Of a stretch of 64,000 nt of DNA, positions 43,017 to 55,365 are shown in pieces (position 1 is the stretch's first letter; each line of letters starts with the position of its first letter). The notes under the pieces were generated by a model. That model worked only from the letters and a program-made list of their open reading frames with translations, searched no databases and was not told the origin of the DNA. The position numbers were made by a program, and so were the translations under genes. The stretch covers positions 8,930-72,929 of the forward strand of contig JAKQSZ010000039.1 of assembly GCA_029569475.1 (NCBI GenBank), read 5' to 3'. Source of the stretch: Candidatus Eiseniibacteriota bacterium (GTDB taxonomy: Bacteria; Eisenbacteria; RBG-16-71-46; CAIMUX01).

Positions 43017-44405
43017 ATGCCTACAAAGAACCAGACCACCGACACCGATCTGACCGAGAACGTGCTCCCGAGCGAAGAAGCTCCGACCGGCGACGGCTCG
43101 TCCCTCGACAGCGGCTCGTCCCTCGACAATGGCTCGTCCCTCGACAGCGGCTCGTCCCTCGACATCAGTGAAATGAAGCGCAAGACCGTTCCGGGACTGA
43201 TGAAGGTCGCCCAGGACCTGGGCGTGCAGGGCGTCAGTGGGATCCGCAAGCAGGATCTGATCTTCAAGATCCTTGAGGCGCAGACGCAGCGGAACGGGCT
43301 CATCTTTTCCACCGGCGTCCTCGAGATCCTGCCCGAGGGTTACGGCTTTCTCCGTTCTCCGGACTACAACTACCTGCCCAGTCCGGACGACATCTACGTG
43401 TCGCCTTCCCAGATCAAGCGGTTCGATCTGCGCACCGGGGACACCATCCAGGGGCAGGTGCGCCCTCCCAAGGACGGCGAGCGCTACTTCGCTCTCCTGC
43501 GCGTGGAGGCGGTCAACTTCGAGAGCCCGGAGGTGGCCAAGGAGAAGACCCTCTTTGACAACCTCACGCCGTTCTATCCGCTGGAGAAGATCAACCTGGA
43601 GATGAAGAACCGCGACCTCTCGACGCGGATCATCGACCTGCTGGCCCCGGTGGGCAAGGGGCAGCGCGGGCTCATCGTCTCGCCGCCCAAGGCCGGAAAG
43701 ACCATCATTCTGCAGAAGATGGCCAACGCCGTCACCGAGAACCACCCCGAGATCATGCTCATCGTGCTCCTGATCGATGAGCGTCCCGAGGAAGTGACCG
43801 ACATGGAGCGTTCGGTCCAGGCCGAGGTCATTTCCTCCACCTTCGATGAGCCGGCGGAGCGGCACGTCCAGGTGGCGGAGATGGTCATCGAGAAGGCGCG
43901 GCGTCTGGTGGAGCACAAGCGTGACGTCGTCATCCTGCTGGACTCGATCACCCGTCTGGCGCGCGCCTACAACACCGTCGTTCCGCACTCCGGCAAGATC
44001 CTCTCCGGCGGCGTCGACGCCAATGCCCTGCACCGGCCGAAGCGCTTCTTCGGCGCGGCCCGCAATATCGAGGAGGGCGGTTCGCTCACCATCATCGCCA
44101 CGGCGTTGATCGAAACCGGCTCCCGCATGGACGACGTGATCTTCGAGGAGTTCAAGGGCACCGGCAACATGGAGCTGGTCCTGGACCGCAAGCTTTCCGA
44201 CAAGCGGATCTTCCCCGCCATCGACCTCAATCGCAGCGGCACCCGCAAGGAGGAACTGCTGCTGCCCGAGGGGGACCTGCGGAAGATCTGGATCCTGCGC
44301 AAGTTCTTGTCGGAGATGAACGCGGTCGAGGCGATGGAGTTCCTCATCGACAAGATGAGCAACACCAAGACAAACCGCAAATTCCTGGAGTCCATGAACG
44401 CCTGA
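43017..44405 (+). CDS. rho: Transcription termination factor Rho
   Basis: 462 residues. Domains: an acidic low-complexity N-terminus (1-50), Rho N-terminal helices ([31 protein letters not shown]), the cold-shock-like RNA-binding domain ([20 protein letters not shown]) and the hexameric ATPase with P-loop [20 protein letters not shown] and Q-loop/R-loop region [20 protein letters not shown]. It ends transcription at C-rich RNA. The N-terminus carries a fourfold GSSLD[SN] repeat (residues about 27-50). The 180-base leader is pyrimidine-rich, with no clear Shine-Dalgarno site, consistent with Rho autoregulation in other bacteria. Confidence 0.97.
   Translation: MPTKNQTTDTDLTENVLPSEEAPTGDGSSLDSGSSLDNGSSLDSGSSLDISEMKRKTVPGLMKVAQDLGVQGVSGIRKQDLIFKILEAQTQRNGLIFSTGVLEILPEGYGFLRSPDYNYLPSPDDIYVSPSQIKRFDLRTGDTIQGQVRPPKDGERYFALLRVEAVNFESPEVAKEKTLFDNLTPFYPLEKINLEMKNRDLSTRIIDLLAPVGKGQRGLIVSPPKAGKTIILQKMANAVTENHPEIMLIVLLIDERPEEVTDMERSVQAEVISSTFDEPAERHVQVAEMVIEKARRLVEHKRDVVILLDSITRLARAYNTVVPHSGKILSGGVDANALHRPKRFFGAARNIEEGGSLTIIATALIETGSRMDDVIFEEFKGTGNMELVLDRKLSDKRIFPAIDLNRSGTRKEELLLPEGDLRKIWILRKFLSEMNAVEAMEFLIDKMSNTKTNRKFLESMNA
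43095..43166 (+). repeat. Four tandem copies of an 18-base unit inside rho
   Basis: GGCTCGTCCCTCGACAGC repeated four times in frame with one to two changes (43095, 43113, 43131, 43149), coding [12 protein letters not shown]. The copies are nearly identical at DNA level, so the expansion is recent or kept by slippage. Confidence 0.9.
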
Positions 44406-44779
44406 CCCGGCTCCCGTCGCAGTAGAGGCCCGCCCTCGTTGCGCCGCCCTGCCCGCTCTGCCATGCCTGCGGACGGGGCTGAAGCCGAAGGTCTCACGAC
44501 GGCCCTGTCGGGAGCCAGGTCCCAGACACAATCGCTGATACATTGCATCTTGTTCATTTTCCTTCGCTCCGCCAGGATCAGGTCACGAACTCCCTTGTAT
44601 AAGGCGATGGGCTCCCCGTCGCTTCGGAGATCGCAGATCAGCCCACAGGCGATGGACGTCGCAGGTGGAAGTCGCAGGTGGAAGTGGATCGGCTCGGCCG
44701 CGCTGTTCCCGGTGTCAGGATCCAGGTGTCAGGAACAGGGACCTCCGTGTCGCCGCCCGCGGAGTCCGAGGAGACGACG
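44406..44779. other. Spacer after rho
   Basis: 374 bases with no gene. Contains short direct repeats (GTCGCAGGTGGAAGT twice near 44658-44686, GGTGTCAGGA twice near 44711-44736) and an AT-richer patch near 44530-44600 that could contain the promoter of the archaemetzincin gene. Confidence 0.4.
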
Positions 44780-45742
44780 ATGCTCCCGTACCGGACCTTC
44801 CTTCGTCTGGCAGGTGCAGCCTCGTTCGCCTGGGCGATCTTCGCCATGGCCGGGTTCGCTCTGGCCGTGTTCGCTCCCGCGATAGGATCCGGATCCCCGG
44901 GCGTGCAGCATGTGTTCCGGCCCGCAGTGGCGGCTTCGGCGGCCCTGCCCGACCTGGGGCCCCTGCCTCCGAGTCTCCCAGGCGAGGTCGGCTCCTCCGA
45001 GATTTCCCAGACGATCGTCGCGACTCCAGAGGTGACGGCCCCAAGCCGTCCGCCCGTACGACGGACCATCTATCTCCAGCCCCTGGGACTGGACTGGCGG
45101 CCAGAGGACACCGACGTGGTGGCCCACGCCGTGCTCGCCCTCTTCGATGTGGAAGTGCGAGCGCTCCCGGCATTGCCGTTGCCGCCTGAAGCGTGGTACG
45201 CGCCGCGGCAGCGCTATCGGGCAGAGAAGATCCTGGCCAGTCTGGAGCGGCAGCTTCCGCAGGACGCCCTGGCGGTCCTGGGGATGACGCGCGAGGATGT
45301 GTCGACGACCCGGGGCGAATCGTCGGACTACGGGGTGATCGGGCTGGCTTCCTATGATGTCCCGACAGGCGTGGTTTCGAACTTTCGTACCCGCCGCTTC
45401 GTCTCGGAGGGGCAGTCGCGCGATCGCCTGGCCAAGGTCGCCGTGCACGAGATCGGCCACACCTTCGGGTTGCGGCACTGCGCCGACCCCCGCTGCCTCA
45501 TGCAGGACGCCGGCGGACGGGTGGCGGCCATCGACGGAGGCGTCGACATGTGCACGGACTGCCGGGACCGCCTCGTGACATCCGACCGTTTGTCGGCGGC
45601 GTTCGATCCGGGGCCGGACCCTGCGTCCCATCCGGTGTCGCAGCCGGTCGCGGCCCAAACCTCGGGGAATCCGCTCGCCGAGGCCGGGACGGGACCGGGC
45701 GGTGCCGCGGACACCCGCATCTCCGCCCGTGGCGCTCCCTGA
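44780..45742 (+). CDS. Archaemetzincin-family zinc metalloprotease with export signal
   Basis: 320 residues. The zinc site is complete: HEIGHTFGLRHC (residues 223-234) then PRCLM and CTDC (258-261), which is the archaemetzincin pattern HExxHxxGxxHC-x4-CxM-x16-17-CxxC with its structural zinc cysteines. Residues 95-300 make the catalytic domain (RRTIYLQPLGLD, GVIGLASYDVPT). Unlike most family members, which are cytoplasmic, it begins with a hydrophobic segment (LAGAASFAWAIFAMAGFALA) that looks like a signal peptide or anchor, then a Pro/Ser-rich linker. ATG 44780 has GAGGAG upstream. Substrate unknown. Confidence 0.9.
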   Translation: MLPYRTFLRLAGAASFAWAIFAMAGFALAVFAPAIGSGSPGVQHVFRPAVAASAALPDLGPLPPSLPGEVGSSEISQTIVATPEVTAPSRPPVRRTIYLQPLGLDWRPEDTDVVAHAVLALFDVEVRALPALPLPPEAWYAPRQRYRAEKILASLERQLPQDALAVLGMTREDVSTTRGESSDYGVIGLASYDVPTGVVSNFRTRRFVSEGQSRDRLAKVAVHEIGHTFGLRHCADPRCLMQDAGGRVAAIDGGVDMCTDCRDRLVTSDRLSAAFDPGPDPASHPVSQPVAAQTSGNPLAEAGTGPGGAADTRISARGAP

Positions 45743-46039
45743 GAGGCTCGGCGGCCGGCCCGGCCCCTGTACCCTTGGGCCTGACGAAGTCGAAGTCAGG
45801 CAACGCTTTGTCGGGATACGGGATTTCGTGCTCGTCAGGGAGCGGGCGGATCAGGTAAGCTGGGCGGGTTGCTTGTCGCGGCACCTGCGGAAGCCCGTCG
45901 TCCGGGCCGTCCGCTCTCTTCACGCAAACAGTCGCCGGGATGAATCACTGCTCCGGCCGGGAGTTGTCCAGCCGGGGCTCGAAGCTGCCGTTGCGCGGAC
46001 GTCCCACGGCGGGTCGATCCATACAGGGGGTTAGATTCG

Positions 46040-46270
46040 ATGAAAGCCGATATCCACCCGACCTATCGCAAGACGAAGGTCACCTGTGTCTGTGGCTACT
46101 CCTTCGAGACCCGCTCCACGATGGGGAAGGACTTCGTCATCGAGATCTGCTCGAATTGCCACCCGTTCTATACCGGCAAGCAGAAGCTCGTTGACTCCGC
46201 CGGCCGTGTCGAACGGTACCTCCGCAAGTACGGCAAGAGCGAAGCCCCCGCCGCCACGCCCTCGGAGTGA
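46040..46270 (+). CDS. rpmE: 50S ribosomal protein L31 (zinc-binding type)
   Basis: 76 residues: [20 protein letters not shown] starts the family, with CVCGYSF and [15 protein letters not shown] giving the zinc-binding Cys set of the C+ type. It is a component of the large subunit near the central protuberance. Followed by prfA and prmC, a common order in bacteria (rpmE-prfA-prmC). The 297 bases upstream carry no gene and probably its promoter. Confidence 0.97.
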   Translation: MKADIHPTYRKTKVTCVCGYSFETRSTMGKDFVIEICSNCHPFYTGKQKLVDSAGRVERYLRKYGKSEAPAATPSE

Positions 46271-46437
46271 TCGCGCCCGCCTAGGGAGCCATCGCCCGTC
46301 TTCGGATTGATCGCGTCGCCGGCGTGCTACCGTGGTCGGGCAGGAGCGCCATCCGAACGGGTGGCGCGGCAGAAGCGGGATCTCCCGGCGGTCGTCCTCC
46401 GCCGGGGATCCCTTTTTCGTACGATCCGGGAGGGTCC

Positions 46438-47514
46438 ATGTCGGATCTGCTGCGGACGCGGGATCAACTCAAGGAGAGGCTCGAGTCGCTCGAGCGCCAG
46501 ATGGTCGATCCCAAGGTCCTCGGAGATGCCCGCGAGATGAAGAGGATCGGCCGGGAACGCAACCGCGCGGCCGAGATCCTCGGGGCGATGGAGAATTTCG
46601 AGGCAGCCCTCGGCAATGTCCGTGAGTTCGAAAGCGTATTGAACGACAACGCCGATCCGGAGCTGGTCGCCCTCGCCCGGGAGGAGATCGACGCCGCGCG
46701 AGAGAAGGCGGCCAGAGCCGAGTCGGATCTTCGCATGCTGCTCATTCCACGGGATCCCAACGACACCCGCAGCGCCATCGTCGAAATCCGCGCGGGCACC
46801 GGCGGGGAAGAGGCCGCCCTCTTCGCGCGGGACATCTTCCGGATGTACTCCCGCTACGCCGAGAACCGCGGCTTCCGCCTGGAGCTGATGAACTCCAACC
46901 CGACCGAGTTGGGCGGAATGAAAGAGGTGATCTTCCTTCTGGAGGGCGAAGAGGTCTACGGGCTGATGAAGTTCGAGAGCGGCGTCCATCGCGTCCAGCG
47001 CGTTCCCGATACCGAAGCGGCGGGACGGATCCACACTTCCGCCATCAGCGTGGCCGTGCTGCCCGAGGCCGAGGAGGTGGACATCGAGATCAACGAGAAG
47101 GACCTCAAGGTCGACGTCTTCCGCTCCTCCGGACCGGGAGGGCAAAGCGTGAACACGACCGACTCGGCGGTCCGCATCACCCACCTGCCGACCGGTGTGG
47201 TCGTCCAGTGCCAGGATGAACGAAGCCAGTTGAAGAACAAGATCAAGGCAATGAAGATCCTGCGGGCGCGGCTGCTGGATCACAAGCAGCAGGAGCAGGA
47301 GAAGGCTACCGCGGCCGCCCGCAAAGGCATGGTTTCGACGGGGGATCGCAGCGCCAAGATCCGTACGTACAACTTCCCACAGGGGCGAGTTACCGATCAC
47401 CGGATCAGCCTGACCTTGTACAACCTCCCAGCAGTCCTGGAGGGGGATCTGGATCCGCTGATCCAGCCCCTGCGCCTGGCCGAGAACGAGGCGAAGCTTC
47501 AGGCCGCGATCTAG
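46438..47514 (+). CDS. prfA: Peptide chain release factor 1
   Basis: 358 residues. The GGQ motif stands in [18 protein letters not shown] and the codon-recognition tripeptide is P-D-T in [15 protein letters not shown], the PxT form that reads UAA and UAG, so RF1 and not RF2. N-terminal coiled-coil domain 1 is present. ATG 46438 has GGGAGGG a few bases upstream. The downstream prmC product methylates the Gln of this GGQ. Confidence 0.97.
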   Translation: MSDLLRTRDQLKERLESLERQMVDPKVLGDAREMKRIGRERNRAAEILGAMENFEAALGNVREFESVLNDNADPELVALAREEIDAAREKAARAESDLRMLLIPRDPNDTRSAIVEIRAGTGGEEAALFARDIFRMYSRYAENRGFRLELMNSNPTELGGMKEVIFLLEGEEVYGLMKFESGVHRVQRVPDTEAAGRIHTSAISVAVLPEAEEVDIEINEKDLKVDVFRSSGPGGQSVNTTDSAVRITHLPTGVVVQCQDERSQLKNKIKAMKILRARLLDHKQQEQEKATAAARKGMVSTGDRSAKIRTYNFPQGRVTDHRISLTLYNLPAVLEGDLDPLIQPLRLAENEAKLQAAI

Positions 47515-47532
47515 CCGGATCCATCATCCCCG

Positions 47533-48435
47533 ATGCGTCCAGGGCTCCCCCCTGATGCCCCCACGGTGTCCGTCCTGCTGCGGACCGCCGCCTCGGCGCT
47601 CGCCGGAATCGGCGCCGGCAACCCCTATCTGGAAGCGGAGTACCTCCTGGCCCGGGCATGGCCGTGCGACCGGACTTCCTTGTTGCGGCGCAGCCCGCGC
47701 GAAGTGGTCGCGGACGATATCTCCCGCCGCTGGCGGGAGTTGCTCGACCGCCGCCTGACGCGCGAACCCCTGCAGTACGTCCTGGGAGGGACGCCCTTCT
47801 GCGAGTTGGACCTTCTCGTGGGGCCGGGCGTGTTGATCCCGCGAAGCGAAACGGAAACGCTGGTCGATCTGGTCTTCCGGGAGATCCGGATCATGGACGT
47901 GCCGCCCGGTCTGCTGGTCGACGTGGGCACGGGCAGCGGCGCCATCCTGCTCGCGTTGCTCCGCCGCCTGCCGGGTTGGACCGGCCTCGGCTCCGATCTT
48001 TCGCCGGCGGCTCTGGCGTGGGCGGACCGGAACCGCCGCGCCTGCGGATCGAAGGAACGGGCGCATCTGCTCCGGTGCGACCTGACGGCGGCGGTGCGGG
48101 GCGGTTCTGCCCAGGTGGTGGTCTCCAATCCTCCCTACATCGCGACTTCGGAGATGGAACTCCTGCAGCCGGAGATCCGCCTGCACGAACCGTGGCTGGC
48201 CCTCGATGGCGGCGGGGACGGACTGGTCATCGCGCGGCGGGTGGTTCGCGACGCGAGGAGGTTGCTGCGGGACGGGGGGCTTCTGGCGATGGAGCTGGCG
48301 GCGGAACATCCTCCGTTGTTGTCGCCGGAACTGCAGAGGGCGGGGTTTGTCCGGTGGGAATCACGTGCGGATCTGGCCGGACGGATGCGATTTCTGCTGG
48401 CGTGGCTTCCGGGGAGGCCGGGACATCCAGCTTGA
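47533..48435 (+). CDS. prmC: Release factor glutamine N5-methyltransferase
   Basis: 300 residues: an N-terminal helical domain that binds the release factor (LEAEYLLARA, LTREPLQYVLGGTPF), then a SAM-dependent methyltransferase fold with LLVDVGTGSGAILLALL (SAM site) and the catalytic SNPPYIATSEME. It methylates the GGQ glutamine of RF1/RF2. It starts 18 bases after prfA and the two are surely co-transcribed. No strong ribosome site precedes ATG 47533. Confidence 0.95.
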   Translation: MRPGLPPDAPTVSVLLRTAASALAGIGAGNPYLEAEYLLARAWPCDRTSLLRRSPREVVADDISRRWRELLDRRLTREPLQYVLGGTPFCELDLLVGPGVLIPRSETETLVDLVFREIRIMDVPPGLLVDVGTGSGAILLALLRRLPGWTGLGSDLSPAALAWADRNRRACGSKERAHLLRCDLTAAVRGGSAQVVVSNPPYIATSEMELLQPEIRLHEPWLALDGGGDGLVIARRVVRDARRLLRDGGLLAMELAAEHPPLLSPELQRAGFVRWESRADLAGRMRFLLAWLPGRPGHPA

Positions 48436-48547
48436 CCGGTGCGAACGGTGGTGGTCACGTGGTCACAACGGCGGAGTGGGAGCGCCACCCTCGCCCGTCC
48501 AGGCGCCTCCAGGTCACGCCGGCGAACAGGGGAAGGGAGGGTGTCTG

Positions 48548-49003
48548 ATGGAGGCAAAGCTGCTGGAACGTCCCGTCGGATGGATCATGGGAATCACCGC
48601 GCGTGTTCGCCCGGAGAGTGCCGACTACCAGGATCTTTGGCAGAATCGGTTCGGCTCCAGAGAGGCGGAGATCGCCGGGCTGGCCGTCGAGAAGGGCTAC
48701 TTCGGCGTGTATTACGGAACCGGGGAACCAGGCTGGGTCGACTTCGTCGCCGGCATGGCCGTGGGCGCGGGCGTGCGGGCCCCCGAAGGGTTGGTGGTCC
48801 GGGAACTTCCTCCGGGGCGTTGCGCTTCGTTCCGCTGCACCATGGCGACGATCGCAAAGACCTGGAGCGAGATCTACCGCGACTGGCTCCCCGCCTCGCC
48901 GTTCGTGGAAGACCAGGTCCGCCCGTGCCTGGAGCACTTCGTGCCGAGCGGACCGGGCGGCGAGACCGAGGTGACGATCTACCTCCCGATCCTGGACAAG
49001 TAG
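48548..49003 (+). CDS. GyrI-like / AraC effector-binding domain protein
   Basis: 151 residues that fit the stand-alone GyrI-like (SHS2) ligand-binding fold: GWIMGITARV at the N-terminus, WVDFVAGMAV and VVRELPPGRCASFRCTM in the middle, IYRDWLPASPFVEDQVRPCL with the conserved W..S, and the end strand EVTIYLPIL. Members bind small molecules or inhibit gyrase (SbmC). No DNA-binding part. ATG 48548 has GGGAGGG upstream. No functional hint from the neighbours prmC and murA. Confidence 0.75.
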   Translation: MEAKLLERPVGWIMGITARVRPESADYQDLWQNRFGSREAEIAGLAVEKGYFGVYYGTGEPGWVDFVAGMAVGAGVRAPEGLVVRELPPGRCASFRCTMATIAKTWSEIYRDWLPASPFVEDQVRPCLEHFVPSGPGGETEVTIYLPILDK

Positions 49004-49102
49004 AGAGATCCCTGCAACCGCCCGCAGCGATGGTTCTGCGGGCCACGAAGGGAACGAGGCTGCCCGTGCCTCGGCGCGGCCCTTCTGCTAGGATGCGCCT
49101 TC

Positions 49103-50406
49103 ATGGATGCCTTCAGGATTCACGGGGGGAATCGCCTCCACGGCGAGATCGAGATCGGCGGCGCGAAGAACGCGGTCCTGCCGATCATGGCAGCTTCTCT
49201 TCTGATCCAGGGCCGGACCTTCATCCGGCGCGTGCCGCACCTGAAGGACGTGGAGACCATGAACGAGCTGCTCTCCCACCTGGGCGCGCGGGGAGCCTAT
49301 GTCGATCACTGCTTCGAGATCGACGCGACGCGCGTGGACACCTGGGAGGCTCCCTGGGAGATCGTCCGGCGGATGCGGGCTTCGATTTATGTTCTGGGCC
49401 CGCTCCTCGCCCGCCTGGGGCGCGCGCGCGTTTCGCTGCCCGGAGGGTGCGCCTGGGGGCCGCGTCCGGTCGACCTGCACTTGCGCGGGATGGAGCTGCT
49501 GGGCGCCGATGTCAGACTGGACCACGGTTACATCCAGGCCACGGTTCCGCCGGGTGGCCTGCGCGGGGCGCGCATCACCTTCGACGTCTCGAGCGTGGGC
49601 GCCACCGGCAATGTCCTGATGGCGGCGTGCCTGGCTCGGGGCGTGACCACGATCGAGAATGCCGCGCTGGAGCCGGAGATCGTCGCGTTGGCGGACTTCC
49701 TCTGCGCCGCCGGGGCCCGGATCACCGGACAGGGGACGCCGACCATCACCGTGCAGGGGGTGGCCTTCCTCCGGCCCACCGAGTTCGACAACATTCCCGA
49801 TCGGATCGAGGCCGGCACCTACCTGGCGGCGGGGGCCATTACCGGCGGAGAGGTCACGCTGCGCCAGGTTCGGGCCGACCATCTCTCGCTCGTGCTGGAC
49901 CGGCTGCGGGAGATGGGAGCGGGCATCGAAACGACGCCTTCGCGCTCGGGATCGGGCGATGACGTGCGGGTCGTGCCCCCCGCCTCAGGCCGGCTGCGCG
50001 CCATTGACATCACCACCCAGCCCTATCCGGGATTCCCGACCGACCTGCAGGCGCAGTTCCTGGCGTTGCTCTGTGTGGCCGACGGAACCGGGATCGTCAC
50101 CGACACGATCTACACCGATCGGTTCTCCCACATCGCCGAGCTGCAACGCCTCGGGGCTGATGTCCGCCTGACCCAGAACGTGGCCACGGTCCGGGGGACG
50201 GCATTTCTGGACGGCGCGGAGGTGATGTCGACCGATATCCGCGCCTCCTCCGCCCTGGTGCTGGCGGGGTTGGTGGCCCGGGGGGAAACTCGCGTGCACC
50301 GCGTCTATCACATCGATCGCGGCTATGAAGCCATCGAATCCCGGCTCCGCGCGCTGGGAGCGGCGATCGAGCGCTATGACGACGCTGCGGCGTCGGGGAG
50401 GAATGC

Positions 50407-50410
<4 letters not shown>
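49103..50410 (+). CDS. murA: UDP-N-acetylglucosamine 1-carboxyvinyltransferase
   Basis: 435 residues; first committed step of peptidoglycan synthesis (enolpyruvyl transfer to UDP-GlcNAc). Diagnostic pieces: IEIGGAKNAVLPIMAA (catalytic Lys), RASIYVLGPLLARLG, the active-site loop LPGGCAWGPRPVDLH with the Cys attacked by fosfomycin (the C115 position in E. coli), and TTQPYPGFPTDLQAQFLALL. The Cys suggests fosfomycin sensitivity of the enzyme. The stop overlaps the start of the next gene in ATGA. Confidence 0.96.
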
Positions 50411-54206
<3,796 letters not shown>

Positions 54207-54362
54207 AGCTCCGTAGTTGTCCGAATCGTAACACGCCGCACGCTTGCATGGATCGTCCGGCCGGACAACAGCACAGAATCCGGGAATGCCACACGCGCTA
54301 GTTGCGATGTAAACAACACGTTACTTTTTTCACAACTAAAGTCCGTTATCGAAGACACAACG

Positions 54363-54382
54363 TCAACTCGTCGGTGAGTTGA
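54363..54382. promoter_or_regulatory. Perfect palindrome TCAACTC-N6-GAGTTGA upstream of ric
   Basis: Seven-base perfect arms with a six-base spacer, flanked further out by GTTATC/GATAAC. Lies about 30 bases upstream of the sigma-54 -24 element. Could be a regulator site. Confidence 0.5.
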
Positions 54383-54413
54383 TAACTTATCTATTAGCAG
54401 AGGTTTACGGCCT

Positions 54414-54429
54414 TGGCACGGGGGCTGTA
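54414..54429 (+). promoter_or_regulatory. Sigma-54 promoter candidate for ric-qNOR
   Basis: TGGCACG-GGGG-CTGTA: the -24 element is a full match; the -12 element has CTGTA for TTGCA, losing the C of the GC pair. It lies about 124 bases before the ric ATG and is what a NorR-controlled gene needs. Confidence 0.6.
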
Positions 54430-54552
54430 TCGCCCCTCCAGAGGGCGAGCGCCGGCCAGGACCCGTTCCGGAAGAAGTCCTTCCACCAGGCGGCCCGGCC
54501 AGCGAGGCGCCGCGGGGCGCGCGCCAGGCTCGAAGAACCAGAGGAGACGATC

Positions 54553-55230
54553 ATGGACCTCACCACAGATACAAAACCGAACGCTCAGCAGACCCTGGCC
54601 GATCTGGCTGTTCGCATCCCCGCCGCATCCCGCGTCTTCCGCCAGGCCGGCCTGGACTATTGCTGCCATGGCAACCGGAGTGTGGCGTCCGCCTGCGCCG
54701 AGAAGGGGCTCGACCCCGACGCGTTGCTGAGCCGGATCCAGCAGGAGACCTCCCCGGATGGCCCGGCCTGGAAGGACCGGTCCATTCCGGAACTGATCCA
54801 GCACATCCTGACGCGTTACCACGAATCACACCGCCGGGAGGTTCCCGAGCTTCTGCAGATGGCCGAACGCGTGGAGGAGAAGCACCGGGAGAAGGCCGGG
54901 TGCCCGCACGGCCTGGCGGAGCATCTTCGCGGCGTGCACGAGTCGCTCTTGTCCCACATGGAGAAGGAAGAGCAGATCCTCTTCCCGATGATTCTGGCGG
55001 GGCATGGCCAGCGCGCCTTCGGTCCCATCCAGGTGATGGAAACCGAACACCAGGATCACGGCGCGAGCCTGGCCCGGACGCGCGAGCTGACCGGCGACTT
55101 CCAGGCGCCGGACGAAGCCTGTCCGACCTGGAGGGCGCTCTACCTGCGCCTCGAGGAGTTGGAGGGCGACCTCATGGACCACATCAGCCTCGAGAACAAC
55201 GTGATCTTTCCTCGCGTGCTCTTCGAGTGA
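54553..55230 (+). CDS. ric: Iron-sulfur cluster repair di-iron protein (RIC/YtfE/ScdA)
   Basis: 225 residues. An N-terminal ScdA_N domain (LADLAVRIPAASRVFRQAGL followed by DYCCHGNRSVASAC) leads to a hemerythrin-like di-iron domain with HHE-type ligands: HILTRYHESHRREVPEL, LSHMEKEEQILFPMI, METEHQDHGASL and MDHISLENNVIFPRV. RIC proteins repair Fe-S clusters damaged by NO. ATG 54553 has GAGGAGAC upstream and homology begins there; the frame is open further up without support. Divergent from norR and followed by qNOR at 135 bases. Confidence 0.94.
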   Translation: MDLTTDTKPNAQQTLADLAVRIPAASRVFRQAGLDYCCHGNRSVASACAEKGLDPDALLSRIQQETSPDGPAWKDRSIPELIQHILTRYHESHRREVPELLQMAERVEEKHREKAGCPHGLAEHLRGVHESLLSHMEKEEQILFPMILAGHGQRAFGPIQVMETEHQDHGASLARTRELTGDFQAPDEACPTWRALYLRLEELEGDLMDHISLENNVIFPRVLFE

Positions 55231-55365
55231 GGGTGTCCGGCCGGCATGAGCGGCCGGCCCGGTTCCGCGCAAGTGGCTCCCTCGATCCCAGCGGGCGTTG
55301 CCACGCGTCCGCATGGCCTGGTGAGCCGAGTTTGATGGCAGAGGGCAGAGTTACGGGGAGGAGCA

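Larger units (their letters stand above)
54207..54552. promoter_or_regulatory. norR-ric divergent regulatory region
   Basis: 346 bases, AT-richer in its middle. Holds the hairpin/operator palindrome at 54363-54382 and the sigma-54 -24 element at 54414. NorR enhancer sites (GT-N7-AC type) are expected here; one match, GTAAACAACAC near 54309, was seen, but a set of three could not be defined. Confidence 0.5.
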
